From Candidatus Methylomirabilota bacterium (GTDB lineage: Bacteria > Methylomirabilota > Methylomirabilia > Methylomirabilales > Methylomirabilaceae), in assembly GCA_016207095.1 (NCBI GenBank), contig JACQQF010000062.1, positions 1 through 64,000 on the forward strand: a stretch of 64,000 nucleotides of DNA, written 5' to 3'. The first letter of the stretch is position 1; each line of letters starts with the position of its first letter. Under the pieces are notes generated by a model. That model searched no databases and was not told the origin of the DNA. It saw only the letters and a list, made by a program, of their open reading frames with translations. The position numbers and the translations under genes were made by a program. This document shows, piece after piece, positions 23,751 through 32,642 of the stretch.

Positions 23751-25331
23751 TCAGGCCTTAACGAGCTTCACGAAGACGATATTGGGAAGGCGCCGGATCT
23801 CCTCCAGGACGTGGGTGGGAATGGGGGCGTCCACGTTGACCACCGATACGGCCCGGCCGCCCGGCCGCTCCCGCCCCAACTGCATTCCGGCGATGTTGAC
23901 CTGGTTCTTTCCAAGCAGGGTGCCGATCGTCCCGATGACACCAGGCACGTCGAGGTTGGAGAAGATCAGGAGGTAGCCTTCCGGGATGGCCTCCAGGCGG
24001 AATTCATTGATCCGGACGACCCTGGGCTCCCGGTGACTGAAGAGGGTCCCGGCGACTTCGCTGGTGCCACGGTCGCTCTTGACCGCCACGGTGATGAGAC
24101 TCGTGTAGTCAGCCTCCTCCAGCACCTTGCTCTCGATGACCCGGATGCTCCGGCCCTTTGCCAGGGCGAGCGAATTGACGTAATTGACCGCATCCTCCAT
24201 GAAGGGGTCCAGCGAGCCCTTGACGACGGCGGCCGTGAGGGGCGCGGGATCGTAGCCGGCGATCTCGCCCCGGTAGTCGATCCGGATCTCCTGCATTCGC
24301 CCCTCCGCAAGTTGAGAGGCCAGGCGACCCAACTTCTCCGACAGGGTAAGGTACGGTTGGAGCGCTTTGAACAGTTCCGGGTCCATCGACGGGGCGTTCA
24401 CGGCATTCCTGATGAGCCCTTTCTGGAGGTAATCGACGACCTGTTGGGCGATCTCGACAGAGACATTCTCCTGCGCCTCTTCGCTCGCCGCCCCGAGGTG
24501 CGGGGTGCAGATGAAGTTGCTCAAGCCGAAGAGGGGCGAGCTGGTGATCGGCTCCTGCTCAAACACGTCCAGGGCGGCCCCCGCGACCTTGCCCGTCTTC
24601 AACGCCTCGGCCAGGGCCGCCTCGTCGATGATCCCACCACGGGCGCAGTTGACGATCCGAACACCGGGCTTCATCTGGGCGATCGCCTTGCCATCGACCA
24701 AATGGTGGGTTTCGGGTGTCAGGGGAGTGTGGATAGAGATGAAATCCGATCTCCGGAACAGGTCGGGTATCTCCACCAACTCCACCCCGAGCGCCTTGGC
24801 CGCCTCCTCGGAGATGAACGGGTCGAAGGCGATGACGCGCATCGCGAACCCCTTGGCGCGTCTGGCGACCTCGCTCCCGATCCGCCCCAGGCCGATCACC
24901 CCAAGCGTCTTGCCCGCCACCTCGACGCTCAGGAAGACGCCCTTCTCCCACCGGCCTCCCTTCATCGAGGCAGTGGCCTGCGGGACATTCTTGGCCAAGG
25001 CCAGGAGGAGGGAAAAGGTATGCTCGGCGGTCGTCAAGGTATTGCCGCTCGGGGCGTTCATCACCAAAATCCCGCGAGCTGTCGCCGCCTCGACGTCCAC
25101 ATTGTCCACCCCGACGCCCGCTCGGCCCACCACCTTGAGTCGGCGGGTGGCCTGCAGGATCGGCGCGGTCACCTTGGTGGCGCTGCGGACGATCAGGCCA
25201 TCGTAGTTGTCGATGCAGGCAAGCAGGGCGTCGCTGCTCAGCCGTTGCCGCACATCGACCTCGAACTTCTCGGTCTGGCGCAGGACCTCGATACCCCGCG
25301 GGGAGAGGCCATCGGTAACAAGGATTCGCAC
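23751..25331 (-). CDS. serA: D-3-phosphoglycerate dehydrogenase (long form with ACT domain)
   Basis: This 526-residue enzyme oxidises 3-phosphoglycerate to phosphohydroxypyruvate, the entry to serine synthesis. The N-terminal NAD domain shows GRAGVGVDNVD, the nucleotide-binding GKTLGVIGLGRIGSEVA and catalytic residues in NCARGGIIDE and CTPHLGAAS (His-Glu-Arg triad). The allosteric-substrate-binding domain spans residues 315-450 and the C-terminal ACT domain 455-526 (VPGVIGTIGTLLGKNQVNIAGMQLGR in parts). GTG at 25331 follows GAGG. An aminotransferase gene lies 64 bases upstream in the same orientation, giving a two-gene serine unit. Confidence 0.95.
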   Translation of the reverse strand: MRILVTDGLSPRGIEVLRQTEKFEVDVRQRLSSDALLACIDNYDGLIVRSATKVTAPILQATRRLKVVGRAGVGVDNVDVEAATARGILVMNAPSGNTLTTAEHTFSLLLALAKNVPQATASMKGGRWEKGVFLSVEVAGKTLGVIGLGRIGSEVARRAKGFAMRVIAFDPFISEEAAKALGVELVEIPDLFRRSDFISIHTPLTPETHHLVDGKAIAQMKPGVRIVNCARGGIIDEAALAEALKTGKVAGAALDVFEQEPITSSPLFGLSNFICTPHLGAASEEAQENVSVEIAQQVVDYLQKGLIRNAVNAPSMDPELFKALQPYLTLSEKLGRLASQLAEGRMQEIRIDYRGEIAGYDPAPLTAAVVKGSLDPFMEDAVNYVNSLALAKGRSIRVIESKVLEEADYTSLITVAVKSDRGTSEVAGTLFSHREPRVVRINEFRLEAIPEGYLLIFSNLDVPGVIGTIGTLLGKNQVNIAGMQLGRERPGGRAVSVVNVDAPIPTHVLEEIRRLPNIVFVKLVKA

Positions 25332-25395
25332 TCTGTGTCCTCGACTGAGTTGGTTCGTCTGTGTGATGGGAAGAGGCACCCCGCCGAACGAGCGT

Positions 25396-26535
25396 TCAAC
25401 CTGCTCGGGCCAGGACTTCCTGGACCGCACGCACGCCGTCCCCAAGCTTGATCGGGTAGCTCAGGTCGTTCAGCGTCCGTTCGAGCGCCGACAGGCAGAC
25501 GATGACGTCGGATTCATCGGCATATCCCAGGTGGGCCAGGCGGAAGATCTTTCCCTTGACCTTGGTCTGCCCACCCGAAATGGTGATTCCGTGGGCCGTC
25601 CGGAGCGTCTTGACGATGGCGCTTGCCTCGATACCTTGCGGGACCGTGACGGCGGTCAGGGCCGGAGTCGGCCGCTCCGCGAACAGCTCGAGCCCGAGTG
25701 CCATGACGCCGGCTCGGGTGGCCCTGGCGAGTCGGTCATGGCGAGCAAAGACGGCGGGCAGGCCCTCGGCCCTGATCGCGGCCAGGGACTCGTGGAGTGC
25801 CGCGACCAGCGAGACCGCGGGCGTGAAGGTGTTCTGGTTTTTCTCCAAGCTCTTCCGCTCTGCCGTGAAGTTGAAATAGAACTTCGGGAGTCGGGATCGC
25901 TCGACCATGGCCCAGGCCTTGTCCGAGACCCCACAGAGCGCGAGGCCCGGCGGGATCATCAACGATTTCTGGGAGCCACCCACGACGACGTCTACGCGCC
26001 AGGCATCCATCGGCAGGTCCACAACCCCCAGGCTTGTGATGGCGTCCACGACGAGGATCGCGGGCGTTGCCCGGACGATCCGGGCGATCGCCTCAACGTC
26101 GTGTAGAACGCCGGTGGAACTCTCACTGTGGGTGGCGAAGACCGCCTTGATGGTGGGATCGGCCTTCAGGGCTGCCGCCACACGCTCAGGTTCCACGGCT
26201 CGACCCCATTCCACATCGATGCACTGCGCCTGCACACCATAGGCCTCGCAGATCTCGCCCCAGCGCTCGCCGAATTTCCCCCCGCGGATCACCAGGGCCC
26301 GATCTCCCGGAGAGAGGGTGTTCACCACCGCGCCTTCCATACCGCCGGTCCCGGACGAGGTAAACAGCAGGACTTCATTCTTGGTTTGGAAGAGGATCTT
26401 CAGCCCTTCCCGGACTCGGGCCATGAGCGCTTCATACTCCGGGCCGCGGTGGTAGATGATCGGCCTAGCCATCGCCAGAAGCGCTTCGGGGAGGACCGGC
26501 GTCGGGCCTGGAGCCAAAAGGTGCCGCTTCTTCAT
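25396..26535 (-). CDS. Class V aminotransferase (serine/alanine-glyoxylate or phosphoserine type)
   Basis: This is a 379-residue PLP-dependent class V enzyme. Motifs seen: N-terminal LLAPGPTPVLPEALLAM, TSSGTGGMEGAV, SESSTGVLHD, the PLP-pocket VDAITSLGVVDLPMD, and the Schiff-base Lys in VVVGGSQKSLM (near 197). Members interconvert serine, alanine, glyoxylate and pyruvate. Next to serA it probably provides the transamination step to phosphoserine, as reported for similar archaeal and thermophile gene pairs; the substrate is inferred. The C-terminal ISGGQTKVKGKIFRLAHLG is typical of the subfamily. Confidence 0.9.
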   Translation of the reverse strand: MKKRHLLAPGPTPVLPEALLAMARPIIYHRGPEYEALMARVREGLKILFQTKNEVLLFTSSGTGGMEGAVVNTLSPGDRALVIRGGKFGERWGEICEAYGVQAQCIDVEWGRAVEPERVAAALKADPTIKAVFATHSESSTGVLHDVEAIARIVRATPAILVVDAITSLGVVDLPMDAWRVDVVVGGSQKSLMIPPGLALCGVSDKAWAMVERSRLPKFYFNFTAERKSLEKNQNTFTPAVSLVAALHESLAAIRAEGLPAVFARHDRLARATRAGVMALGLELFAERPTPALTAVTVPQGIEASAIVKTLRTAHGITISGGQTKVKGKIFRLAHLGYADESDVIVCLSALERTLNDLSYPIKLGDGVRAVQEVLARAG

Positions 26536-26705
26536 GTGTCTGTCCCGCGTGCGACGTGAACCCTGAACATGTCTGTTGCTCCCGGCCGACTATAGCGAAA
26601 GCGGCGCGATACTGTCAAGGTTAAAGGCGGTCGGCACGCATCGTAGGGCTGCGGATTCCTTGGAGATGTGAACGCCGCGGCGAGGGATTTTCGCTGCTGT
26701 GTGGG

Positions 26706-27404
26706 CTAGTGGGATGGGAGGAGCAGGCCGAAGAGATAGCCGATCCCGGCCGCGCCGGTGGCGACGATCAGGAACTCCAGTCCCGATCGCCACCAGCTTT
26801 TCTGGGCGAGCACGGCCTTGGCTACGCCGATCCCGAAGAGCGCAGCGCCAGAGAGGATGAAGGCGACCCAGAGTGAGGTGTACTCTGCGAAGACCAGGTA
26901 GGGAAGGAGTGGGATGGCGGCACCCAGCGCAAACCAGATGCCGATCACGAGGGCCGACGCGATCGGCGTGTGGGGGTCAACGCTCCCTAGCCCGAGCACC
27001 TTTTCTTGAAAGGTCTTGAGGAACGTGTTCTCCTCGTCGCGGATCAAGTGCACGATCCGATAGGCTTTCTCCCGGCTGAGCCCCTCATCCGTCATCGCGT
27101 GCAGCAGCTCTTCGCTCGCGAGATATGGCTCCCTTGCGAATTGCCGCCGTTCCTCCTCGATCTCGCGCTGGTACACCTCGACCTCAGCCTTCCCGGATAG
27201 GTAGGCGCCTGCCGCCATCGACATGGCGCCTGCGAACATTTCCACCAGGCCGGCCAGGAGCACCAAACGGTTGTCGGCGGTCGCGCTGTGAAGGCCGGCC
27301 ACGAAGCCCACAGTGGAGATTAGGCCATCCTGCAGGCCGAAGACCACCTCTCGGATCCGCCCCTTTCGCTCGATGACTTCTTTCTTGGTGGTGGGCTCCG
27401 CCAT
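26706..27404 (-). CDS. VIT1/CCC1 family iron/manganese transporter
   Basis: The 232-residue protein has the family layout. An N-terminal GRIREVVFGLQDGLISTVGFVAGLHSA helix with Asp/Gly signature is followed by helix 2 (LAGLVEMFAGAMSMAAGAYLS), a cytoplasmic metal-binding loop rich in Glu (EVEVYQREIEEERRQF, residues 73-88) and three C-terminal helices. VIT/CCC1 proteins move Fe(II) or Mn(II) across membranes in exchange for protons. The gene begins 13 bases after the peroxiredoxin stop, so iron handling and peroxide removal are co-expressed. Nothing is recognised in the 170 bases between this gene and the aminotransferase start. Confidence 0.85.
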   Translation of the reverse strand: MAEPTTKKEVIERKGRIREVVFGLQDGLISTVGFVAGLHSATADNRLVLLAGLVEMFAGAMSMAAGAYLSGKAEVEVYQREIEEERRQFAREPYLASEELLHAMTDEGLSREKAYRIVHLIRDEENTFLKTFQEKVLGLGSVDPHTPIASALVIGIWFALGAAIPLLPYLVFAEYTSLWVAFILSGAALFGIGVAKAVLAQKSWWRSGLEFLIVATGAAGIGYLFGLLLPSH

Positions 27405-27417
27405 CGCGGTCTCCCGG

Positions 27418-27936
27418 CTATGCCCCCTCGAGGGTCGGTTCGCCCGGCCTCCAACCGGCCGGACAGTGGCGGCCCGTCTGGAGAGCCTTCAGCACCCGCA
27501 ACGTCTCCTCGACGCTTCGGCCCACGTTCTTGTGGCTGACAAGCGCGTACTGGATCACGCCGTCGGGATCGATGATGAAGGTGGCACGAAGGGCCCGGCC
27601 CTCCCGCTCGTCCAGCACCCCGTAGGCCCGACAGACACCCTTCTCCCGATCGCTCAGCAGCGGATAGTCGATCCCACCCAGCTCCTTGGCCCAGGCCAGG
27701 TGCGTCTCCGGCGGATCGACGCTCACGCCCAGCACGCCGCAGCCGGTAGCCGCGAACTCGGAGTTGAACTTCTGGAACCCTGTGACTTCAGTGGGACAAA
27801 TGAAGGAGAAATCGGCCGGGTAAAAAAAGAGGATCACCCACTCTCCCTTGTGGGCTTTGAGGCGGTACCGTCCGACCTCTCCCTTGCCAGCACCTGGCAG
27901 ATCGAAGGCGGGCGCTATCGTTCCGATGGTGAGCAT
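27418..27936 (-). CDS. Peroxiredoxin (AhpC/Prx1 type, Cys-based)
   Basis: The 172-residue cytoplasmic enzyme has the peroxidatic motif FYPADFSFICPTE near residue 45 (Cys, unlike the exported paralogue at 1495). The resolving-Cys region near the C-terminus is HCPAGWRPGEPTL, as in typical two-Cys AhpC proteins. Other marks are LGVSVDPPETHLAWA, YPLLSDREKGVCRAYGV, and RATFIIDPDGVIQ. The start at 27936 is set by GAGAGGG. It forms a unit with the downstream VIT/CCC1 gene. Confidence 0.92.
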   Translation of the reverse strand: MLTIGTIAPAFDLPGAGKGEVGRYRLKAHKGEWVILFFYPADFSFICPTEVTGFQKFNSEFAATGCGVLGVSVDPPETHLAWAKELGGIDYPLLSDREKGVCRAYGVLDEREGRALRATFIIDPDGVIQYALVSHKNVGRSVEETLRVLKALQTGRHCPAGWRPGEPTLEGA

Positions 27937-28242
27937 ATCCCTCTCACTTCCTCGCCGCGTACGATCTTCAGCGCGTTCATACTTACCACACCCCGAATCG
28001 AGGATCAAGTGCCGCCTCACCATTGCCCTCTCCCCCAGCGGGAAAGAGGATGAAGGAGAGACGCTCAATGCCGTTTCACGACACAATCAGTCAGTCGAGT
28101 GCCGGGATGGGAGCAGATCAGTTCAGGTGGCGGGAGACGCTCCGGATGAGCGGGTCGAGCTCGAGGGGGAGGGGATCGAGGTTCACTGAATTGTCCACCT
28201 CTAACTATCCTTCCCTAAGCTGATGGACATACTGACGGTCCT
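27937..28242. other. Intergenic region between a peroxiredoxin and a MITE
   Basis: About 300 bases with no gene I can support. The right part abuts MITE copy 2; the expected left end of that element is not recognisable here, so the boundary may have been lost by deletion. Confidence 0.5.
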
Positions 28243-28377
28243 AGAAGCGAGCATAGCAAGGCGCGGCCCACGGGGCCGCACCCACTTCGCGGGTACCCGA
28301 CGTACATCGACAGGTACGTCGCAGGGAGTGCCCCGGTGGTCCGCAACGCCGCTAGGCGAAGGTGATTGGACCGGCAC
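28243..28377. repeat. MITE-like element, copy 2 (left end missing)
   Basis: The sequence matches 8666-8800 over 135 bases at about 90 % with no gap and includes the same palindromes. Its right end is the terminal repeat ATTGGACCGGCAC followed by TA (28378-28379). The left inverted repeat is absent. The complement of its right boundary, CTAG, provides the TAG stop of the fmdB-type gene. Confidence 0.75.
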
Positions 28378-28724
28378 TAGTCCTCGAGTTCAGGGCTTTC
28401 ACTGGCGGCCTCTTCATCCATGGCCCCCTCCATCATCTCGTCGAAGTCGTCGCCCATATCCTCGCCCAGATCCTTCCCCATCCGCTTTGCCCAGCGTGCG
28501 ACGCTCTTCGGGTCGTTCTCGTCCAGGTCGCCGAAGTTACTCGGGTCGGCCATTCTCTCGAACCTGCTCTCTTCGGATTTGACCACGGCGAACCGGGAGA
28601 ACAGGCGCGTCATCTCACGGCTGCCGCAGTGGGAACAGACCGGGGTGGCCGGGTTGTTGATATTTCGGATCAGGAGGCTGAGCCGCTTCTTGCAACCGCC
28701 ACACCGATATTCATAGATGGGCAT
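28377..28724 (-). CDS. FmdB-family zinc-ribbon protein
   Basis: This 115-residue protein begins with the FmdB regulatory-protein zinc ribbon MPIYEYRCGGC...PVCSHCGS (two CxxC pairs, residues 8-34). It ends in a highly acidic tail (DDFDEMMEGAMDEE). Family members are annotated as putative regulators after methanogen formamidase FmdB, but the role is unclear; similar acidic-tailed forms are common in soil and groundwater bacteria. The WYL regulator lies 17 bases upstream in the same orientation. The TAG stop is made by the boundary of MITE copy 2, so the original C-terminus may have differed. Confidence 0.8.
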   Translation of the reverse strand: MPIYEYRCGGCKKRLSLLIRNINNPATPVCSHCGSREMTRLFSRFAVVKSEESRFERMADPSNFGDLDENDPKSVARWAKRMGKDLGEDMGDDFDEMMEGAMDEEAASESPELED

Positions 28725-28741
28725 CGTCCACCGCTCCTCCG

Positions 28742-29671
28742 CTATGCCTCAGCCCCATAAAGGGCAGACAGTTCTGTTGCGACCCGTCGTAGCTCCGCCC
28801 GAAGCGCCACCGGTTCTAGCACCTCGATGGCCGGACCAAACGAGAGAAGCCACCCGAGGATCTCTCGAATCCCCGAGGCGTGGCTCGTGAGTATCAGGAC
28901 CCCGCCGTCTCTCCCTTCAATCTGTAATCCGGGTGGGAGATCGCCGTCACGAACGAGCGCGGAGAGGGGGGGTCGGAGCCTCAGCTTGACCCGGAGGCTG
29001 GCCCCCAGCGAGCCGGGCGCCTTGAGGCGACGGGCGGATCGTGAGTGGCGCCCCTTTCGCTCGGAAAAGGCAGCTCCCTTGACCTGGTCGAGACGGATCG
29101 TCAAGCTTCGGTGTTTGGCGGGGTCGTCGGCCAACAGCAGCCAACTGTTTTCTCGCAGGCTCAGGTGACGGGGGTCGAGCTCCAGTGATCGTGGCCGGCT
29201 TCGGTTGCTCCTGGCATACTGGATCGTGACCCTCCGCCCGGTCGCAACGGCCTCCTGGAGCAGGGAGAGCAGGTGGGTCGCCTCGGTCGAGACCGACGGA
29301 ACCCCGGGAATCGCTAAGGGCATCTGCGCCTCGGGGACGGGCGTGCCAGGCGCCAGTCGTAGGGCCAGCTTGGACTGGGCGCTCAGCAAGGCCCGGGCCA
29401 TAGGGCCCTCCTGCTCCGCCGCGTGGGAGGCCGCGACCCGGAGCGCGACCGCCTCCTCACCCGTGAGGTGCAGGGGGGGCAAGAATGTTGGGGAGGGAAG
29501 CCGGTAGCCGCGGTCGAAGTAGACCGGCAGGCCGAGCGCCTGGAGCGTGTGCAGATCGCGGAAAATGCTTCGCTCTGAGACCCGGCAACGCGTGGCCAGA
29601 TCTGCAGGGCGCATGCCCGGAGAGGATTTCATCAGTGAGACGATCAACTGGAGGCGCTCGGCTCTCGACAT
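28742..29671 (-). CDS. WYL-domain transcriptional regulator (DeoR-like HTH)
   Basis: The 309-residue regulator has an N-terminal HTH_11 winged helix (AERLQLIVSLMKSSPGMRPADLATRCRVSERSIFRDL in parts, residues 4-40) and PVYFDRGYRL wing. A WYL domain follows at residues 135-225 (RRVTIQYAR, PRHLSLRENSWLLLADD, RLDQVKGAAF), then a C-terminal WCX domain (GVLILTSHASGIREILGWLLSFGPAIEVLEP). WYL proteins respond to ligands, some of them nucleic acids, and are frequent in defence and DNA-damage control. Divergent from the RDD gene at 29800. Confidence 0.88.
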   Translation of the reverse strand: MSRAERLQLIVSLMKSSPGMRPADLATRCRVSERSIFRDLHTLQALGLPVYFDRGYRLPSPTFLPPLHLTGEEAVALRVAASHAAEQEGPMARALLSAQSKLALRLAPGTPVPEAQMPLAIPGVPSVSTEATHLLSLLQEAVATGRRVTIQYARSNRSRPRSLELDPRHLSLRENSWLLLADDPAKHRSLTIRLDQVKGAAFSERKGRHSRSARRLKAPGSLGASLRVKLRLRPPLSALVRDGDLPPGLQIEGRDGGVLILTSHASGIREILGWLLSFGPAIEVLEPVALRAELRRVATELSALYGAEA

Positions 29672-29799
29672 GGGAGGACGTAACCTCTTACAGGCTTAAG
29701 CTGTTATCAGATCGTTCCGCGCCTGTCAAGAGAAGACGGCTTTGTCCTTGACCGGGGCTCACGGTTGTGGTATCTGAGGACGGAGGGGGGAATCCGCCG

Positions 29800-30636
29800 A
29801 TGCGGTGTCCGAAATGCGGCTACGTAAGTTTCGATCACCTGGACGCCTGTAAGGAGTGCGGGGCTGGCCTTCAGGAGGAAAGGCAGCGCCGTGGCGTTCC
29901 GGTATTCACCGCTGCGCCGCTGGTCTCGCCCTCACGACCGACATGGCTACAGCCTCTGCCGAGCGCAGCGATCTCGCAGCAGGAAGCGGAGGATCGATTG
30001 CGGGAGACGGGTGCGCTCCTCGCAGGCCGCTCAGATCCACTCGGTGCGCCGCCCATGTCAAGGCCGGAGGCTCGGGAGCAAGCAGCTATCCTTCTCCCTC
30101 CGGACATGGCCGCGCCGCCGTATCATTCTCCCGGCAGCGAGCTTCCACCACGTGGCTCGTGGGATCGCGCATCGGAGCAAGTAGGCGTCGCTGCCAAAGC
30201 CGGGTTCTGGATTCGACTCGTCGCCTGGATTGCCGACATCATCTGCCTTTTTCTGGCGACCATCGCTCTCGCTGTTCTGGTGCTGACGACCATATGGTTC
30301 GGCGGGCGCTTGGGCGGCGAGATTAACGATCAGGTGATGGCCCTTGCTGGATTTTCGAGCGCGGCTATTGTCATGGGGACCGGTTTTCTGTATTTTACGC
30401 TCTTTGTCGGATCGCGCGGTCAGACCCCTGGCAAATTGCTGTTCGGGCTCAGGATCGTTGCCGTGAACGGTAAGGAGATGACCTATTGGAGAGCAGGCCT
30501 TCGCTCCTTGTGCTGGATAATCTCTCTGCTGCTGTTCAGCGTAGGCTTCCTGATGATCGCCTTTACCCGTCAGAAGCAGGGGCTGCACGACGTGCTGGCA
30601 GGGACCTACGTCGTCCGTAATGCTCGTCCGTTGTAG
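29800..30636 (+). CDS. RDD-family membrane protein with N-terminal zinc ribbon
   Basis: The 278-residue protein has a zinc ribbon (CPKCGY...CKECGA, residues 3-25), a Pro/Ser-rich linker to about residue 130, and an RDD domain. In that domain FWIRLVAWIADIICLF is followed by three more helices, with the conserved Arg and Asp residues (RLVAWIAD, SRGQTPGKLLFGLRIV, RAGLRSLCWI, KQGLHDVLAGTYVV). RDD proteins are linked to sodium/proton antiport or compatible-solute transport in some bacteria. ATG 29800 follows GGAGGGGGG. Confidence 0.8.
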   Translation: MRCPKCGYVSFDHLDACKECGAGLQEERQRRGVPVFTAAPLVSPSRPTWLQPLPSAAISQQEAEDRLRETGALLAGRSDPLGAPPMSRPEAREQAAILLPPDMAAPPYHSPGSELPPRGSWDRASEQVGVAAKAGFWIRLVAWIADIICLFLATIALAVLVLTTIWFGGRLGGEINDQVMALAGFSSAAIVMGTGFLYFTLFVGSRGQTPGKLLFGLRIVAVNGKEMTYWRAGLRSLCWIISLLLFSVGFLMIAFTRQKQGLHDVLAGTYVVRNARPL

Positions 30637-30717
30637 TCCCCGCTCCGCGTATTGACAAAACCGCTCCACGGTGCTACAACAAACGGGCCTTCCTAGACCG
30701 ACCCACCTTCAACACCC

Positions 30718-30793
30718 GGGCAGGTAGCTCAGTCGGTAGAGCACAGGACTGAAAATCCTGGTGTCGACGGTTCGATTCCGCCCCTGCCCACCA
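30718..30793 (+). tRNA. tRNA-Phe (GAA)
   Basis: GGGCAGG/CCTGCCC acceptor stem, D-arm AGCTCAGTCGGTAGAGC, anticodon stem CAGGA/TCCTG with loop CTGAAAA (anticodon GAA), T-arm GGTTCGATTCC, A73 and an encoded CCA. It is the intact copy at the left end of the 9.36 kb element. Confidence 0.96.
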
Positions 30794-30795
30794 CC
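30749..30795 (+). repeat. att site in tRNA-Phe (left element end)
   Basis: A 47-base perfect direct repeat of 40109-40155, from the anticodon loop through CCA plus two bases. Confidence 0.92.
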
Positions 30796-30819
30796 TCTTT
30801 TTCTCGGCAATTCGCATCG

Positions 30820-32046
30820 TTAGCTCATCAGGGCCGCTGCCAGAGGAGCGGCCTGTTTCTTGGCGGTGTCAGTTCGGGTGTCAGTTGCTCCAGAGATCAA
30901 GCGCTCGACGGCCTGCCGCTGGTGGGATTGGGAGAGGTGCGAATAGCGAAGCGTCATGGTCATCGTCTTGTGGCCGGCGAGTTCCTTGATCGTCAGCAGG
31001 TCAACCCCCGCCATGGCGAGCCTGGAGCAAAAGGAATGCCGCAGGTCGTGAAATCTGAAATCGAGCAGGGCCGCGCGCCGCAGGGCGGGATACCAGTGTC
31101 GACTGAGCGCGTGCCAGAAGGCGCCGCGGGGAGTGCAGAAGACATACTGGCTGAGGACTTTCTGCTCACGCTTCATGGTGAGGAGCGTGTCCTTGACGAC
31201 CCGGTTCATCGGCACCCGCCGAACTTCGCCATGTTTGCTCCTGATCACGGTCAGGGTTCCCGTGTGAAAGTCCACATCGTCCCATCGCAGGTGTAGCAGT
31301 TCACCCTTGCGTAATCCCGTGTGGAGGGCCGCCGTGACCAGGGGCCGTAGCTCCCCAGGCAACGCCTCGAACAACCGATGCTCCTCGTCTTCGGCCAGGT
31401 AGCGGACCCGGGCGTTATTTTCCTGGAAGAGCTTGACCGCCTTGGCAGGGCTGCGTTCGATCTTCCCGTTCCGCATTGCGAAGTTGAACATGGACTTGAG
31501 CAACGCGAGATGGCGGTTGACGGTGGCGTCTGCCCACCCCTCAGCCTTGAGGTTGGCCTTGAAGCGTTCCACATCCTGCGGCGTAAGGGTTTCCACTGGC
31601 TTCCCGCCGAAGGCCAGGAGGAGGCGTCGGCTCCGCGTCACGTCCATGTTGTACGAGCGCTTATTCGCCTTCGCGTAGGCCAGCCAGTCCTTCGCGGCCT
31701 CATCAAACAGGAGAGACCGCTTCCGTAGCTGCTCCGGGAAGAACCGCCACTCCCGGATCGCTGTCTTGCGTTTCTGGTAGACCTCCTTCGCTAACCCCTT
31801 TGGGCCAACCTTCTCCCGGTGGAGCTGCCCGTACTGGTCACAGTACCTGACCCACCACTCGCCCCGCGTCTCTCCGTTCAGGGTACAGGCGCGGAAGCGG
31901 CACGGCGTTTCCTTCCGCTGACAGACCTTGCACCCGTCAGGGCCGCCGTGACACCCCACGTTCTTGCACACGTGCGGGGGGGCAGTCACGGTTCCATCCG
32001 GGCGGTGCTGAAAGAAGATCCCCCGTGTCTTGCTACTTCGCTGCAT
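30820..32046 (-). CDS. Tyrosine recombinase (integrase)
   Basis: The 408-residue integrase shows the full catalytic set: Arg in HTGLRKGELLHLRW, Lys in RSKHGEVRRVPM, HxxR in FHDLRHSFCSRL, His in ELAGHKTMTMTLRYSHL and the Tyr four residues later. A SAM-like core-binding domain precedes it (LLFDEAAKDWLAYAKANK, TVNRHLALLKSMFNFA). Unusually the N-terminus is Cys/His-rich (CKNVGCHGGPDGCKVCQRK, CRFRAC), suggesting a zinc-stabilised arm-binding domain. It lies next to tRNA-Phe and is the likely enzyme for this element. ATG 32046 was chosen since the preceding gene ends only 14 bases upstream. Confidence 0.95.
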   Translation of the reverse strand: MQRSSKTRGIFFQHRPDGTVTAPPHVCKNVGCHGGPDGCKVCQRKETPCRFRACTLNGETRGEWWVRYCDQYGQLHREKVGPKGLAKEVYQKRKTAIREWRFFPEQLRKRSLLFDEAAKDWLAYAKANKRSYNMDVTRSRRLLLAFGGKPVETLTPQDVERFKANLKAEGWADATVNRHLALLKSMFNFAMRNGKIERSPAKAVKLFQENNARVRYLAEDEEHRLFEALPGELRPLVTAALHTGLRKGELLHLRWDDVDFHTGTLTVIRSKHGEVRRVPMNRVVKDTLLTMKREQKVLSQYVFCTPRGAFWHALSRHWYPALRRAALLDFRFHDLRHSFCSRLAMAGVDLLTIKELAGHKTMTMTLRYSHLSQSHQRQAVERLISGATDTRTDTAKKQAAPLAAALMS

Positions 32047-32059
32047 GTTCACTTCTCGG

Positions 32060-32350
32060 CTATCGTCTCCCATATCCCAGCCTGCTCCCATCCGCCCCGT
32101 ACAGGTCCACCGCTCCATCCCTCACGATCCCATACCCGAGGCGCCGACCTCCAGCATCGTAGAAGTCCAGGTAGCTGGACGGTGGGCCGCCCGGGCTGAT
32201 CTGAGAAGAGTCGAGATGGGGGCGGCCTGCTAGGAGGTCACGGTACGCGGCGTCGCGCCAGGTGGGGAAGGAGGTACAGGCGGTGACGATCATCCCCGCG
32301 GCCGCAAGAAGAATCCCTCTCACCTTCCCAGTGCGCGTCACCATGCTCAT
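32060..32350 (-). CDS. Small lipoprotein
   Basis: The 96-residue protein has a lipoprotein signal (GILLAAAGMIVTAC, Cys near residue 25). A short mature part has two similar segments, GGRRLGYGIVRDG and ADGSRLGYGRR, suggesting a small beta-repeat. Its start overlaps the stop of the preceding gene (ATGA) and it ends just before the integrase start, so it is the third gene of the 33062-30820 unit. A lipoprotein cargo may alter the host envelope, for example superinfection exclusion; this is inference. Confidence 0.6.
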   Translation of the reverse strand: MSMVTRTGKVRGILLAAAGMIVTACTSFPTWRDAAYRDLLAGRPHLDSSQISPGGPPSSYLDFYDAGGRRLGYGIVRDGAVDLYGADGSRLGYGRR

Positions 32351-32640
32351 CCTTCCTCCTGCCTCGGGGTGCGCTTCAGAGCACCTTTCGCCGCAAGCTC
32401 TGGCAGGTCCAAGTCATCCAGCAGGTCCATGGCCCAACTGGTCAAGACGCCAATGGCATTGCTCTCCTTCATGTCCAGATCGGGCTCATACCCCCTAAAG
32501 ATCACTTCCACAACTCTGAGAGAGTCCAGAGCGAAACTGACCTGGCCTTCGAGATCGAAGTCATCGGGGAAGTAGTGGGTGATGGGCTCAGTGCGTGTTT
32601 GAATGGTCTTTGGAGCTGACTTGCGGGCCCGCGTCTTCAT
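32347..32640 (-). CDS. Small acidic protein, paralogue of its neighbour
   Basis: This 97-residue protein has a basic N-terminal 20 residues and an acidic helical remainder (DDFDLEGQVSFALDSLRVVEVIF, LTSWAMDLLDDLDLPEL). The segment LEGQVSFALDSLRVVEV resembles LEVQARFAMNTITLARV in the gene directly upstream, including spacing to an acidic residue pair, so the two are probably diverged duplicates. No known family is recognised. Two bases separate the genes. Confidence 0.6.
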   Translation of the reverse strand: MKTRARKSAPKTIQTRTEPITHYFPDDFDLEGQVSFALDSLRVVEVIFRGYEPDLDMKESNAIGVLTSWAMDLLDDLDLPELAAKGALKRTPRQEEG

Positions 32641-32642
32641 CG

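Noticed and set aside
21296..26559. Long plus-strand frames opposite purA, hisZ, serA and the aminotransferase
   Set aside because: They are antisense shadows in GC-rich sequence; the minus-strand proteins have full family motifs.
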